Source of the DNA: an uncultured Bacilli bacterium
GTDB taxonomy: Bacteria > Bacillota_I > Bacilli_A > RF39 > UBA660
Direction of reading: 5' to 3'
DNA: 41,448 nucleotides
Assembly: GCA_934119965.1 (NCBI GenBank)
Contig: CAKOTA010000010.1
Coordinates: 1-41,448 of the forward strand
The position numbers and the translations under genes are program-made. This document shows positions 7,566-15,048 of the stretch, piece after piece; the first letter of the stretch is position 1, and the number at the start of each line of letters is the position of its first letter. The notes beneath the pieces are model-generated. The model was not told the origin of the DNA, did no database searches, and worked only from the letters and a program-made list of their open reading frames with translations.

Positions 7566-9299
7566 ATGAAGAAGAAAATATTGATAAGTATAATAATTAC
7601 TTTAATTTTATTCATACCTGATATTAAAGCAGTTAATGTAAATGATGAAGGTTTTATTAATAAAGATGGTGTACTTTTTTATTCAGAACCTAATTATTCA
7701 GGAAATAAAGTTCTTGATACATTAGATACTGGAGATATAGTTAAGATTACGGATAATAATTTAATAGCTTCGAATGATAGTACTAGATGTACAGCTGGAT
7801 TTTATAGAATAACATTTTATTGGGAAAGCAATAAAAAAACATATAATGGATATGTATGTTCAGATAAAATTACCTTTAATGTTGATACAACAAAGTATGC
7901 AGAAGAATTCGCAAGTAATGGAATTCCAGAAATATATTGGACTAAACTAACATTATTAAAAGATAATCATCCAAATTGGAAATTTACTGGTTATAAAACA
8001 AATTTAAATTGGGAAGATGCTATTACAGCTGAAAGCCAAGTTGGTATTAGTTATATTCAATCTTCAAATCCAATTTATTTATCTTTAGATGAGGGTTCAT
8101 ATAATGTTTCTAATAATACATATAATCAAATGGAAGCAGGTGGATGGTATGCAGCAAACAAGCAAACTGTGGCATACTATATGGATCCAAGAAATTTTTT
8201 AAACGAAATTAATATATTTATGTTTGAAAACTTAGGATATAATCCTTCTTTACAAACAAAAGAAGTAATAGAAAGTATATTTGCAGGAACAGATTTATTA
8301 CAATATGCTGATTATTATATTCAAGCTGCCACATATGATGGAAATAATATAAGTCCACTTTCTTTAGCGGCTCGTTCTAGACAAGAACTAATTACAGGCG
8401 ATGGTAAGATTTCGGATTCAGCTAATGGTAATGGTAAAATAAATGATATTGCATATTATAATTTTTATAATATTGGTGCTTTTTCAAGTTGTGAGAATCC
8501 AATTTTTTGTGCTTTAGATTTTGCTAAAGGTTATGATGAAAATTATACAAGTTATAATAGGCCTTGGACTGATCCAATAAAAGCAATATTAGAAGGTGCA
8601 AAATATATTGCTGATGGTTATATCAATGTTGGACAAAATACTTTATATTTTGAAAGATTTAATGTTACAAGCAACAATACTTATTCACATCAATATATGA
8701 CAAATACTGAAGCACCATATTCAGAAAGTAAATCAAGTTATAGTGCTTATAAAAATATTGGCAAATTAGATAGTACAATTGAATTTTTAATCCCTGTATA
8801 TGAAAATATGCCTGCAACTGCTGCATCATTACCAGTTAGTGTTGATCAAACTGCAATAAACAATATGAAAAACAATAGTTCATTTACTGATATAATTTCT
8901 AAGAGTGGATATACAGATAATGATCAATATATTACAAATATTAACTTAGGAACTACTGCTGCTCATATGATTGCAGCAATTAAATCATCAGGTGGTGATG
9001 TTATAATTACTACAGATGGAAGAAACATAAGTGGTCAAGAAAAGTTAGGAACAGGCGATGTCGCAACTATTAAAGCAAATGGTCAAGAAAAGAGTTACAG
9101 AATTGTAATTCGTGGTGATGCAAATGGTGATGGTGAAATAGATGCTGTTGATTATGTTAAAGTATATAAATATATAATGGGTGGTTCTTCATTAGATGGT
9201 TCATATTCGATAGCAGCAGATGTTAATAATGATGGAACAGTTGATGCCATAGATTATGTAAAATTGTATAAATATATTATGAATGGAGGAACATTATAA
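7566..9299 (+). CDS. Secreted glucosaminidase-like protein with SH3-like and dockerin domains
   Basis: Residues 1-22 form a signal peptide (MKKKILISIIITLILF, ending KA). An SH3-like module (about 25-115) precedes a catalytic region (about 130-410) that resembles endo-beta-N-acetylglucosaminidases of the LytD type. It has WEDAITAESQVGISYI with a candidate catalytic Glu, PLSLAARSRQE, the YYNFYNIGAF signature and an ALDFAKGY segment. The C-terminus (about 515-577) holds two dockerin-type calcium loops, DANGDGEIDAVDYVKVYKYI and DVNNDGTVDAIDYVKLYKYI, each D-x-N-x-D-G followed by a helix. Dockerins plug into cohesin domains, and the overlapping next gene encodes a membrane-anchored protein with an Ig/cohesin-like N-terminus, so the pair may display this hydrolase on the cell surface. 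ATG 7566 is chosen for its AAAGGTGTGAT site and the signal peptide. Confidence 0.85.
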   Translation: MKKKILISIIITLILFIPDIKAVNVNDEGFINKDGVLFYSEPNYSGNKVLDTLDTGDIVKITDNNLIASNDSTRCTAGFYRITFYWESNKKTYNGYVCSDKITFNVDTTKYAEEFASNGIPEIYWTKLTLLKDNHPNWKFTGYKTNLNWEDAITAESQVGISYIQSSNPIYLSLDEGSYNVSNNTYNQMEAGGWYAANKQTVAYYMDPRNFLNEINIFMFENLGYNPSLQTKEVIESIFAGTDLLQYADYYIQAATYDGNNISPLSLAARSRQELITGDGKISDSANGNGKINDIAYYNFYNIGAFSSCENPIFCALDFAKGYDENYTSYNRPWTDPIKAILEGAKYIADGYINVGQNTLYFERFNVTSNNTYSHQYMTNTEAPYSESKSSYSAYKNIGKLDSTIEFLIPVYENMPATAASLPVSVDQTAINNMKNNSSFTDIISKSGYTDNDQYITNINLGTTAAHMIAAIKSSGGDVIITTDGRNISGQEKLGTGDVATIKANGQEKSYRIVIRGDANGDGEIDAVDYVKVYKYIMGGSSLDGSYSIAADVNNDGTVDAIDYVKLYKYIMNGGTL

Positions 9300-10525
9300 T
9301 GAAAAAAATTATATTTGGTTTTATAGTTTTCATTACTTGTTCATTTACTGTTAATGCAGCAGCTGTTGATTTATATGCAAGTAGAACAAATGTTACTGTT
9401 GGTGATTCAGTAATTATTACGATAAAAACAAATGATGCTATGGGGAAGTATTCATTAACTTCAAGTAATTCGAGTGTTATATCAGGAGGTATTAGTGATG
9501 GGGGATTTAAAACTCCAAATGAACAAGCAACTTATACTTTTAGAACAAATAATCCTGGTACAGCAACTATTACATTTACCCCACAAAATATGGCTTTATA
9601 TTCAAATGATTCTAGGTATACAAGTCCATCTTCAATTACTATTAGAGTAAATGCTAGAAGACAATTATCAACTAACAACAATTTATCTTCATTAGGAATT
9701 GATGGTGTTTCTTTAAATCCAGAATTCAATAGTGACACACTAGAATATAGTGTAGAATTAGAAGCTGGAACTGAAAAAATAAATGTTACTGCTAATGTTG
9801 CTGATGGCAATGCTAGTGTATCGGGTACTGGAGAAAGGGAAGTTACTGAAGGAGATAATAACATAGAGGTAGTTGTTACTGCTGAAAATGGGGCAACCAA
9901 GACATATGTTATTAAAGCTACAGTAAAAGAGTATAATCCGATTAAAGTTAAAGTTGATAAGGAAGAATACACAGTTGTTAGAAACAAAAAAAATTTAACT
10001 CCACCTAATAATTATGAAGAAACTTCATTGACAATTAATAATGAAGAGGTTCCCGCTTATCAAAATAAAATAACAAAATATACAATTGTAGCTTTAAAAG
10101 ATAGTAAAGGTAATCAAAATTGGTATGTAAAAGAAAAAAATAATTACAAACTATATAAAGAGTATAAATTTAGTAATACAGTTTTGTATCCATTAGAACT
10201 AGAAAGAATTCCTACTGGTTATTCTAAAACAAGTATTAAATACAATGATGAAAAAATAATAGCATATAAATTAAATAATAATTCAAAATATTCGTTAATA
10301 TATGCGATGAATGTTGAAACTGGTAAAACAAATATTTATATGTATGATTCAAAAGAAGATACAGTTCAAATTTATAATGATGAACATGTTAATAAATTAG
10401 TTTCTGAAAATGAGCTATATTTAAAAATATTAATTGGTGTAAGTGCTGGATTAGTACTTAGTGTAGGAACTATAATATTTTTATTAATTAAAAATAAAAA
10501 GACAAAAAAAAGTATTGAAAAATAA
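9299..10525 (+). CDS. Membrane-anchored surface protein with Ig/cohesin-like and cadherin-like domains
   Basis: A signal peptide (1-20, ending NAAA) is followed by a beta-rich module (about 22-115). This module begins VDLYASRTNVTVGDSVIITI, the style of start seen in cohesin and bacterial Ig domains. A cadherin-like beta-sandwich follows (about 123-205, LSSLGIDGVSLNPEFNSDTL to ATKTYVIKATV). A less clear extracellular region leads to a C-terminal membrane helix (about 374-397) and a short Lys-rich cytoplasmic tail. The ATG overlaps the stop codon of the dockerin gene (TAATG), so both are made together. The simplest reading is that this is the membrane anchor that holds the dockerin-bearing hydrolase. 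The cohesin assignment rests on fold-like features only; it could be another Ig-like adhesin. Confidence 0.75.
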   Translation: MKKIIFGFIVFITCSFTVNAAAVDLYASRTNVTVGDSVIITIKTNDAMGKYSLTSSNSSVISGGISDGGFKTPNEQATYTFRTNNPGTATITFTPQNMALYSNDSRYTSPSSITIRVNARRQLSTNNNLSSLGIDGVSLNPEFNSDTLEYSVELEAGTEKINVTANVADGNASVSGTGEREVTEGDNNIEVVVTAENGATKTYVIKATVKEYNPIKVKVDKEEYTVVRNKKNLTPPNNYEETSLTINNEEVPAYQNKITKYTIVALKDSKGNQNWYVKEKNNYKLYKEYKFSNTVLYPLELERIPTGYSKTSIKYNDEKIIAYKLNNNSKYSLIYAMNVETGKTNIYMYDSKEDTVQIYNDEHVNKLVSENELYLKILIGVSAGLVLSVGTIIFLLIKNKKTKKSIEK

Positions 10526-10535
10526 TACTTTTTTT
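10507..10535 (+). terminator. Intrinsic terminator after the surface-protein gene
   Basis: AAAAAGTATT (10507-10516) / AATACTTTTT (10524-10533) with a long T-run. The arms overlap the final codons. Confidence 0.8.
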
Positions 10536-10588
10536 GTTTAATTTTGTCGAACGAAAAATAATTACTTTTTATCCTAAATGTTATAGAA

Positions 10589-10594
10589 TATAAA
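10589..10594 (+). promoter_or_regulatory. Candidate -10 box for the first hydrophobic-peptide mRNA
   Basis: TATAAA (10589-10594), followed by AT, lies just upstream of the repeat-bearing leader; TTTTTA is at 17-base spacing. The match is weak, and TATAGA a few bases upstream is an alternative. The leader that follows contains the direct repeat and the anti-Shine-Dalgarno stem. Confidence 0.4.
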
Positions 10595-10599
10595 ATGGA

Positions 10600-10610
10600 A
10601 CATTTAATGG
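10600..10610 (+). repeat. Direct repeat ACATTTAATGG in the toxin leader (copy 1)
   Basis: ACATTTAATGG occurs here in the leader and again at 10773-10783 in the same orientation, inside the antisense gene. A convergent antisense RNA carrying the complement of copy 2 can therefore pair with copy 1 in the leader. This is the arrangement of DRa/DRb in Fst/par-type modules. The adjoining GGAACATT (10598-10605) is also complementary to AATGTTCC (10799-10806) at the mRNA 3' end. Confidence 0.75.
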
Positions 10611-10616
10611 GTGTCT

Positions 10617-10642
10617 ACCTCTTTTTTTAAAAGAAGGGAGGT
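10617..10642 (+). promoter_or_regulatory. Hairpin sequestering the ribosome-binding site of peptide 1
   Basis: ACCTC (10617-10621) pairs with GAGGT (10638-10642), and the stem extends through the T-run against AAGAAGG. It covers the strong GGGAGG site (10636-10641) of the small peptide, so translation should need an opening event. Confidence 0.65.
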
Positions 10643-10650
10643 CTGATAAA

Positions 10651-10743
10651 ATGAAAACAAAGACTTTTATCATAAAAGTTTTGAATCTCATTGCTATCAA
10701 TTTATTACTCCTATCTTTGTTGATAGTGATAATAAAAAAATGA
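10651..10743 (+). CDS. 30-residue hydrophobic peptide, candidate type I toxin
   Basis: The short frame encodes a basic head (MKTKTFIIK), one hydrophobic helix rich in Leu/Ile, and a terminal Lys-Lys. GGGAGG lies 9 bases before the ATG. Single-helix peptides with charged ends are the hallmark of type I toxins (Fst, TxpA, BsrG, Ldr), which insert into the membrane. Supporting context: a leader hairpin hides the ribosome-binding site, the leader carries a direct repeat also present downstream, and a convergent antisense RNA ends inside the last codons. I do not recognise the peptide by sequence. A leader peptide or a small membrane regulator remains possible. Confidence 0.65.
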   Translation: MKTKTFIIKVLNLIAINLLLLSLLIVIIKK

Positions 10744-10772
10744 CACTTAAGTCAATGACTTAAATGTCTAGC

Positions 10773-10783
10773 ACATTTAATGG
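10773..10783 (+). repeat. Direct repeat ACATTTAATGG (copy 2)
   Basis: An exact second copy of the leader repeat, 173 bases downstream in the same orientation, within the antisense transcript. Confidence 0.75.
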
Positions 10784-10785
10784 TA

Positions 10786-10813
10786 GGCATTCATAGAGAA
10801 TGTTCCCTTTTTT
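10786..10813 (+). terminator. Terminator of the hydrophobic-peptide mRNA, locus 1
   Basis: CATTC (10788-10792), loop ATAGA, GAATG (10798-10802), then TTCCC and six Ts. Its 3' arm includes AATGTTCC, complementary to GGAACATT at the mRNA 5' end. Confidence 0.6.
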
Positions 10814-10842
10814 ATTGTATGAGTGATAACTCATCTATATAC

Positions 10843-10871
10843 ATAGTAACACATAATAAATTAAAAGTAAA
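10843..10871 (-). promoter_or_regulatory. Promoter of the antisense RNA, locus 1
   Basis: On the minus strand TTTACT (10866-10871), 17 bases ending TGT, then TACTAT (10843-10848): a -35 plus extended -10. It abuts the stop codon of the upstream minus-strand gene, whose transcript could also read into the antisense region. Confidence 0.6.
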
Positions 10872-10872
10872 G

Positions 10873-11382
10873 TTAAACTATAAATAAGTAATATGCCATA
10901 TATACTACAATTGAAATAGTAGCTAATATTTGAAATATTTTTTTTATTGACTCTTTTTTAATAATAATTGATAAAATATAACAAATAGATAAACAACATA
11001 ATAATGAACTTGTAATTATAATTTTTAAATCTTTTTCTTTTAAAACGCTATATATAAAATAATCACAGCTGACTAAGAATAATATGACTAAAAATAATCC
11101 TAGAACAAAATTTAAAAAAGGATATTTCTTTTCTTTTGAATCAAAATTGAATAAATTTGCTCTAGTCATTTCTAAGCTATTATGATTCAAATCAATATCT
11201 TCGTTTTTTTCGGATTTTTTTTCTTCTAGCCTTTTAGCAAACTCGATGTCTTCCATTTTTTCCAATTTTTTATTTTTCTTTTCTTTAATTTTCTTTTCTT
11301 TTTCCTTTTTCTTTTGTAATTTTTTTTCTTTTTTATTTAGTTCTTCTGTGAAGAAATCTACTACATCTTTATCTTCATTCAT
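10873..11382 (-). CDS. Lys/Glu-rich membrane protein of unknown function
   Basis: The 169-residue protein has a highly charged cytoplasmic N-terminus (about 1-85) containing a KEKKLQKKKEKEKK coiled-coil run. Three hydrophobic helices follow (about 90-107, 118-138, 148-167). A GGTGAT-like site precedes ATG 11382. It is transcribed divergently from the GDPD gene, from a TGT-TATAAT extended -10 promoter. No family is recognised. The charged tail resembles those of small stress or sporulation membrane proteins, but nothing specific can be claimed. Its 3' end lies one base from the predicted antisense promoter. Confidence 0.7.
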   Translation of the reverse strand: MNEDKDVVDFFTEELNKKEKKLQKKKEKEKKIKEKKNKKLEKMEDIEFAKRLEEKKSEKNEDIDLNHNSLEMTRANLFNFDSKEKKYPFLNFVLGLFLVILFLVSCDYFIYSVLKEKDLKIIITSSLLCCLSICYILSIIIKKESIKKIFQILATISIVVYMAYYLFIV

Positions 11383-11398
11383 CTAAATCACCACAAAT

Positions 11399-11407
11399 AT
11401 TATAACA
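11399..11407 (-). promoter_or_regulatory. Extended -10 promoter of the minus-strand membrane protein
   Basis: The minus strand reads TGT-TATAAT at this position. The candidate -35 (TTTTTA) is poor. A divergent TATAAT at 11432-11437 on the plus strand may serve the GDPD gene. Confidence 0.5.
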
Positions 11408-11447
11408 TATTTTAATGAAAATAAAAATATATATAATTAGGTGTAAT

Positions 11448-12068
11448 ATGAATTTAAAAGATTATGAATTTAGACATAGAGGACTACATAAAACTGTACC
11501 TGAAAATAGTTTATCCGCTTTTAAAAAAGCATTATATCGAAATATGCCGATAGAATTAGATGTAAGAATTTTAAAAGATTCTAACATAGTTGTATTCCAC
11601 GATAGTAATTTGAAAAGAATGACAGGAATTGATAAAAAAATAGAAACTTGTAATTATGAGGAAATTAAAAATGTTAAATTATTAAATTCAGATGAATGTA
11701 TTCCCTTATTAAATGATGTATTAAAACTAATTAATAATAAAGTATTATTATTAATTGAAATAAAAGAATACAGTAAAAAAATATGTAAGGGATTAAAAAA
11801 AGCATTGAAAGAATATAACAATTTTATAATTCAAACATTTTCAATAAAGACATATTATTGGTTTAAGTTAAATACAAAATTTAAAATAGGAATATTAACA
11901 TATAGTAATTTAAAATTAAAATTTATAGTAAATCCTGATTTCATTTCAATCTCAAAATATAATGCTATAAAATATAAAAACATTCCTTTATTCATATGGA
12001 CGATAAAAAACAAAGAAGAATTAGAAAAAGCTAAAAAAATTGGTGATTCTTTTATTGTCGATTATTAA
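11448..12068 (+). CDS. Glycerophosphodiester phosphodiesterase (GDPD)
   Basis: GDPD enzymes hydrolyse deacylated phospholipid diesters to glycerol-3-phosphate and an alcohol. The N-terminus has the family signature HRGLHKTVPENS (catalytic His, Glu-Asn), followed by IELDVR (metal-binding Glu/Asp) and VVFHD (second catalytic His). Later elements IEIKEY and the closing IWTIKNKEE fit the TIM barrel. At 206 residues it is a short member; typical cytoplasmic GDPDs have about 240. No signal peptide is seen, so it is cytoplasmic. ATG 11448 follows AGGTGTAAT; the upstream in-frame ATG has no ribosome-binding site. Confidence 0.85.
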   Translation: MNLKDYEFRHRGLHKTVPENSLSAFKKALYRNMPIELDVRILKDSNIVVFHDSNLKRMTGIDKKIETCNYEEIKNVKLLNSDECIPLLNDVLKLINNKVLLLIEIKEYSKKICKGLKKALKEYNNFIIQTFSIKTYYWFKLNTKFKIGILTYSNLKLKFIVNPDFISISKYNAIKYKNIPLFIWTIKNKEELEKAKKIGDSFIVDY

Positions 12069-12083
12069 TAATTGTGATAAAAT
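12055..12083 (+). promoter_or_regulatory. Promoter of the DUF2207 gene
   Basis: TTGTCG (12055-12060), 17 bases ending in TGA, TAAAAT (12078-12083): -35 plus extended -10. The -35 lies inside the end of the GDPD gene. Confidence 0.6.
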
Positions 12084-12104
12084 TGTATTAGTAGGAGCGT
12101 GTTT

Positions 12105-13808
12105 ATGAAGAAGATATTTAATTTTTTAATTGTGGGAATAGCTTTTATTTTATTTTCTGGTAATGTAAAAGCCAATAATATTAGTAAGATATCAATGGAT
12201 ATATATGTTGATAATAACGGAGATGCTTACATAACTGAAGTGTGGAATGCTTCATTAAATAGTGGTACAGAAGGATATAGGTACTATGGAAATTTAGGAA
12301 ATTCAGAAATTATTGATTACACTGTAAGTGATGAAACAAAATCCTATACTAGTTATAATTCTGATGGTAGTTGGGATGTAAATGCATCATTTGATGAAAA
12401 AGCTTATAAATATGGTATTTATGATGCTGGTGATCATAAGGAATTATGCTTTGGAATAAGTAATTATGGAAATAATATTTATACATTAAAATATAAAATA
12501 ACTGGTTTTGTAGCAACAACTGAAGATTCAGATATTATATATTGGGAATTGATACCAAGCAATTTAGATGTTGATGATGTTTACATAAAAATTCATAGCG
12601 ATTTTAGGTATGAAGATACATTAGATGTATGGGGATATGGAAATTATGGTGGTTATGCTTATGTATATGATGGTTACATTGAAATAAGCAATGATAGTTT
12701 GTCTAGTGATGAATATGTAGTAGCACTAGTCAAATTTGAAAAAGGAACATTCAATACATCAAATGAAATATCAGGTGACTTTAATAAATATTACGAAATG
12801 GCTGAAGAAGGTGCTACTCACTACGATGATAAAGAATCACCTTTAGCTACTATATTAAGTGCTCTTTTCGCAATATTTAATGTAGCCTTTTGGATATTTA
12901 TTATTGCAATAATATGCAAATCAGCATCTGATTCTGGAAATAAATGCGGAACAAAAACATTAGATTATGGTGAACAAGGAAAGAAATTACCGAAAAATGT
13001 TAATTTGTTTAGAGAATTACCTTGTGGAAAAGATATTTATAGAGCTTACTGGGTTGCTAACAATTACAATTTAGTAAAGAAAAAAACAGACTTCTTGGGT
13101 GCTATATTACTTAAGTGGTTGAAGCAAGAAAAAATAAAAATTGAAAGTAAAACTGTTGGTGCTATTTTCAAAAAAGAAGATACTACAATTGTATTCGATG
13201 AAAATGCTACATTAGATACAGAAGTAGAAGACAAATTATACAAATATATGTATACTGCTAGTAAAGATGGAATACTAGAAAGTAAAGAATTTGAAAAGTG
13301 GTGTAAAAACAACTATTCAAAAATATTTAAATGGTTTGATGAGGTTTTAGATTATGAAAGCGATAAACTAATCGCAGAAGGTAAGTTAGTTGAAAAAGAA
13401 AAGACAACATTTAAAATATTCAAATCAACATATTATTCAGTGGATCCTGCAATGTATGGTGAAGCCATATATATGAAAGGATTAAAAGAATTCTTTAAAG
13501 AATTTGAAAATATGAAAGATAAAGAAGCAATTGAAGTAACTCTATGGGAAGAATACTTAATGTATGCTCAAATATTTGGAGTTGCTGATAAAGTAGCTAA
13601 ACAATTTAAAGAATTGTATCCAGATGTAATTACAGATGATACATATAGTAGTATGGTATTTGTTCATGATATATCTCATACAGGTATGGTAAGTGCATCT
13701 ACTGCCAAATCAAGAGCTGAATCTTATTCATCTGGTGGAGGTGGATTCTCATCCGGTGGCGGAGGAGGAGGTTCCTTCGGTGGAGGCGGCGGAGGCGGCT
13801 TCCGTTAA
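12105..13808 (+). CDS. DUF2207-family membrane protein with Gly-rich tail
   Basis: The protein has a signal peptide (1-22). The DUF2207 beta-rich extracellular domain (about 25-215) shows the typical opening SKISMDIYVDNNGDAYITEVW. One membrane helix lies at about 250-272, followed by a large cytoplasmic alpha/beta region (about 290-540). The end is a low-complexity tail of Gly, Ser and Phe with an Arg terminus (about 547-567), a feature shared by many members of this family. The function of DUF2207 proteins is not established; they are common surface proteins in Firmicutes and Actinobacteria. ATG 12105 follows AGGAG at 8 bases and gives a clean signal peptide. Confidence 0.85.
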   Translation: MKKIFNFLIVGIAFILFSGNVKANNISKISMDIYVDNNGDAYITEVWNASLNSGTEGYRYYGNLGNSEIIDYTVSDETKSYTSYNSDGSWDVNASFDEKAYKYGIYDAGDHKELCFGISNYGNNIYTLKYKITGFVATTEDSDIIYWELIPSNLDVDDVYIKIHSDFRYEDTLDVWGYGNYGGYAYVYDGYIEISNDSLSSDEYVVALVKFEKGTFNTSNEISGDFNKYYEMAEEGATHYDDKESPLATILSALFAIFNVAFWIFIIAIICKSASDSGNKCGTKTLDYGEQGKKLPKNVNLFRELPCGKDIYRAYWVANNYNLVKKKTDFLGAILLKWLKQEKIKIESKTVGAIFKKEDTTIVFDENATLDTEVEDKLYKYMYTASKDGILESKEFEKWCKNNYSKIFKWFDEVLDYESDKLIAEGKLVEKEKTTFKIFKSTYYSVDPAMYGEAIYMKGLKEFFKEFENMKDKEAIEVTLWEEYLMYAQIFGVADKVAKQFKELYPDVITDDTYSSMVFVHDISHTGMVSASTAKSRAESYSSGGGGFSSGGGGGGSFGGGGGGGFR

Positions 13809-13809
13809 G

Positions 13810-13833
13810 AGAAAACATTTTGTTTTCTTTTTT
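13810..13833 (+). terminator. Intrinsic terminator after the DUF2207 gene
   Basis: AGAAAACA (13810-13817), loop TTT, TGTTTTCT (13821-13828), then Ts. Confidence 0.85.
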
Positions 13834-13867
13834 AAAACTGTGTTTATATTTTTAAGGGGATGGTAAT

Positions 13868-14317
13868 ATGGATATAAAACAACTAAGATTAAGATTAATT
13901 GAAGGAATTAATTTTAATGGTAATATAATTTATAGCGCAGGCTATGATTTGATGGATAAAAGTGATATTGATTTATTGCAATTGCTTACGAATAAAATAA
14001 CCTATCTTTATGGATTTGTTTTAGAGAAAAGCTATTTTGAAATAAATACATATAATAAAGATTGTGGTAAAAATGAATTCGAGCCAGTCATTGGGGTTGT
14101 ATGTGATGAAAGTTGGACTGATGATTTTACAATCGCAAATGATAAAAATTCCAATAATTCTTGCTATGTTATTAGAGATAGTATTTTAGAAGTAAGAAAT
14201 GACTTGAATGAACTATTAATTAATAGTAGATATGGTGTTGATGATACATTAGGTTACGCTTATGGAATAATTACAAATAATATAAGTAATAAAAAAGTAA
14301 AAAAATATATAAAATAA
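13868..14317 (+). CDS. Hypothetical protein, 149 residues
   Basis: A soluble protein without signal or membrane segments. It is moderately acidic, with three cysteines (about 65, 78, 97) and a mixed alpha/beta look (YLYGFVLEKSYFEI, FEPVIGVVCDESW). It ends in a lysine cluster. AAGGGGA precedes ATG 13868. It stands alone between the DUF2207 terminator and the infC promoter. I recognise no family and infer no function. Confidence 0.65.
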   Translation: MDIKQLRLRLIEGINFNGNIIYSAGYDLMDKSDIDLLQLLTNKITYLYGFVLEKSYFEINTYNKDCGKNEFEPVIGVVCDESWTDDFTIANDKNSNNSCYVIRDSILEVRNDLNELLINSRYGVDDTLGYAYGIITNNISNKKVKKYIK

Positions 14318-14338
14318 ATAAGTATTTATATAAAATGA

Positions 14339-14367
14339 TTGACAAACATATATTATTATTGTATAAT
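14339..14367 (+). promoter_or_regulatory. Consensus sigma-A promoter of infC-rpmI-rplT
   Basis: TTGACA (14339-14344), 17 bases, TATAAT (14362-14367): a perfect match in both boxes and spacing, the strongest promoter in the window. Confidence 0.95.
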
Positions 14368-14373
14368 CATTAA

Positions 14374-14493
14374 GAAATCAAAAAAGGAAAGCAGTGTATC
14401 CACACTCACCTGAATGCGTATAGCATTAGGTAAATGCCAATTATATTTAAATAGTTAGCTAAAAGTGGATACATTATGTGTATTCACTTTTTT
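14374..14493 (+). ncRNA. L20 leader (ribosomal-protein autoregulatory attenuator)
   Basis: The leader lies between the consensus promoter and infC. It contains TGTATCCAC (14395-14403), which is complementary to GTGGATACA (14465-14473). The latter is also the 5' arm of a strong terminator: AAGTGGATACA (14463-14473), loop TTATG, TGTATTCACTT (14479-14489), six Ts. The two pairings exclude each other, giving an antiterminator/terminator switch. In B. subtilis, free L20 binds the equivalent leader and promotes termination, and gene order and position match that family here. Confidence 0.85.
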
Positions 14494-14508
14494 ATGGAGG
14501 TGTCAGGT

Positions 14509-15036
14509 ATCGCAAGGGAAAAAGAAATGTATATTAATGAACAAATACGCGCTAAAGAAGTAATGGTTATTGGACCAAAAGGTGAACAATTAGGGATTAA
14601 ACCAATTGCTGATGCATTAACATTAGCAAATTATGCTGGTTTTGATTTAGTTATGATTAATAATAATGGTGCAACTCCAGTTTGTAAAATTATGGATTAT
14701 AACAAATTCAAATACGAAAATAAGAAAAAACAAAAAGAAAACATAAAAAAACAAAGAGAAAGCAACTTAGAAATTAAGGAATATCGTTTATCAGTAACTA
14801 TTGATGTTCACGATTTTAATACACGCGTAAAGAATTCATCAAAATACTTAGAAAAAGGTCATAAAGTTAAAATTTCAATTAAATTTAAAGGTAGAGAAAT
14901 GGCTCATCCAGAGTTAGGTAGAGAAGTGCTAGAGAGATTTGCTAAGGAAGTAGAAAATTTAGCAACTCCAGAATCTGCTCCTAAAATGGAAGGAAGATTT
15001 ATGACTATGATGCTTATACCAAATAAAGAAAAATAG
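14509..15036 (+). CDS. infC: Translation initiation factor IF-3
   Basis: IF-3 binds the 30S subunit, checks start-codon/initiator-tRNA pairing and prevents premature 50S joining. The N-domain opens YINEQIRAKEVMVIGPKGEQLGI, and a Lys-rich linker (KKKQKENIKKQRE) connects to a C-domain ending EGRFMTMMLIPNK. The length of about 175 residues is standard. The chosen start is ATC at 14509, 8 bases after GGAGG (14496-14500), giving a product that begins like B. subtilis IF-3, whose gene starts at AUU. In-frame ATGs are unsuitable: 14476 and 14494 lie in or at the terminator and overlap the ribosome-binding site, and 14527 would trim the N-terminus. Non-AUG starts let IF-3 repress its own translation. 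Confidence 0.95.
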   Translation: MAREKEMYINEQIRAKEVMVIGPKGEQLGIKPIADALTLANYAGFDLVMINNNGATPVCKIMDYNKFKYENKKKQKENIKKQRESNLEIKEYRLSVTIDVHDFNTRVKNSSKYLEKGHKVKISIKFKGREMAHPELGREVLERFAKEVENLATPESAPKMEGRFMTMMLIPNKEK

Positions 15037-15048
15037 GAGGAATTAATT

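Larger units (their letters stand above)
10729..10836 (-). ncRNA. Candidate antisense RNA (antitoxin) of locus 1
   Basis: The antisense RNA is predicted from a minus-strand promoter at 10843-10871. It starts with a stabilising hairpin (ATGAGT/ACTCAT around 10820-10835) and crosses the complement of the mRNA 3' region and repeat copy 2. It ends at an 11-bp stem (10742-10752 with 10758-10768, one C-A mismatch) followed on this strand by seven Us. It overlaps the 3' end of the toxin frame and its 3' untranslated region. Exact ends are estimates. Confidence 0.6.

Noticed and set aside
10600..10783. ACATTTAATGG direct repeats as attachment-site or insertion-element target duplications
   Set aside because: The DNA between them is host-like and holds only the peptide and antisense signals; no integrase or transposase is present. 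The toxin-antitoxin reading explains both copies.
14476..14508. ATG starts at 14476 and 14494 for infC
   Set aside because: The first lies inside the attenuator loop and the second overlaps the GGAGG site itself, so neither can be served by a ribosome-binding site.
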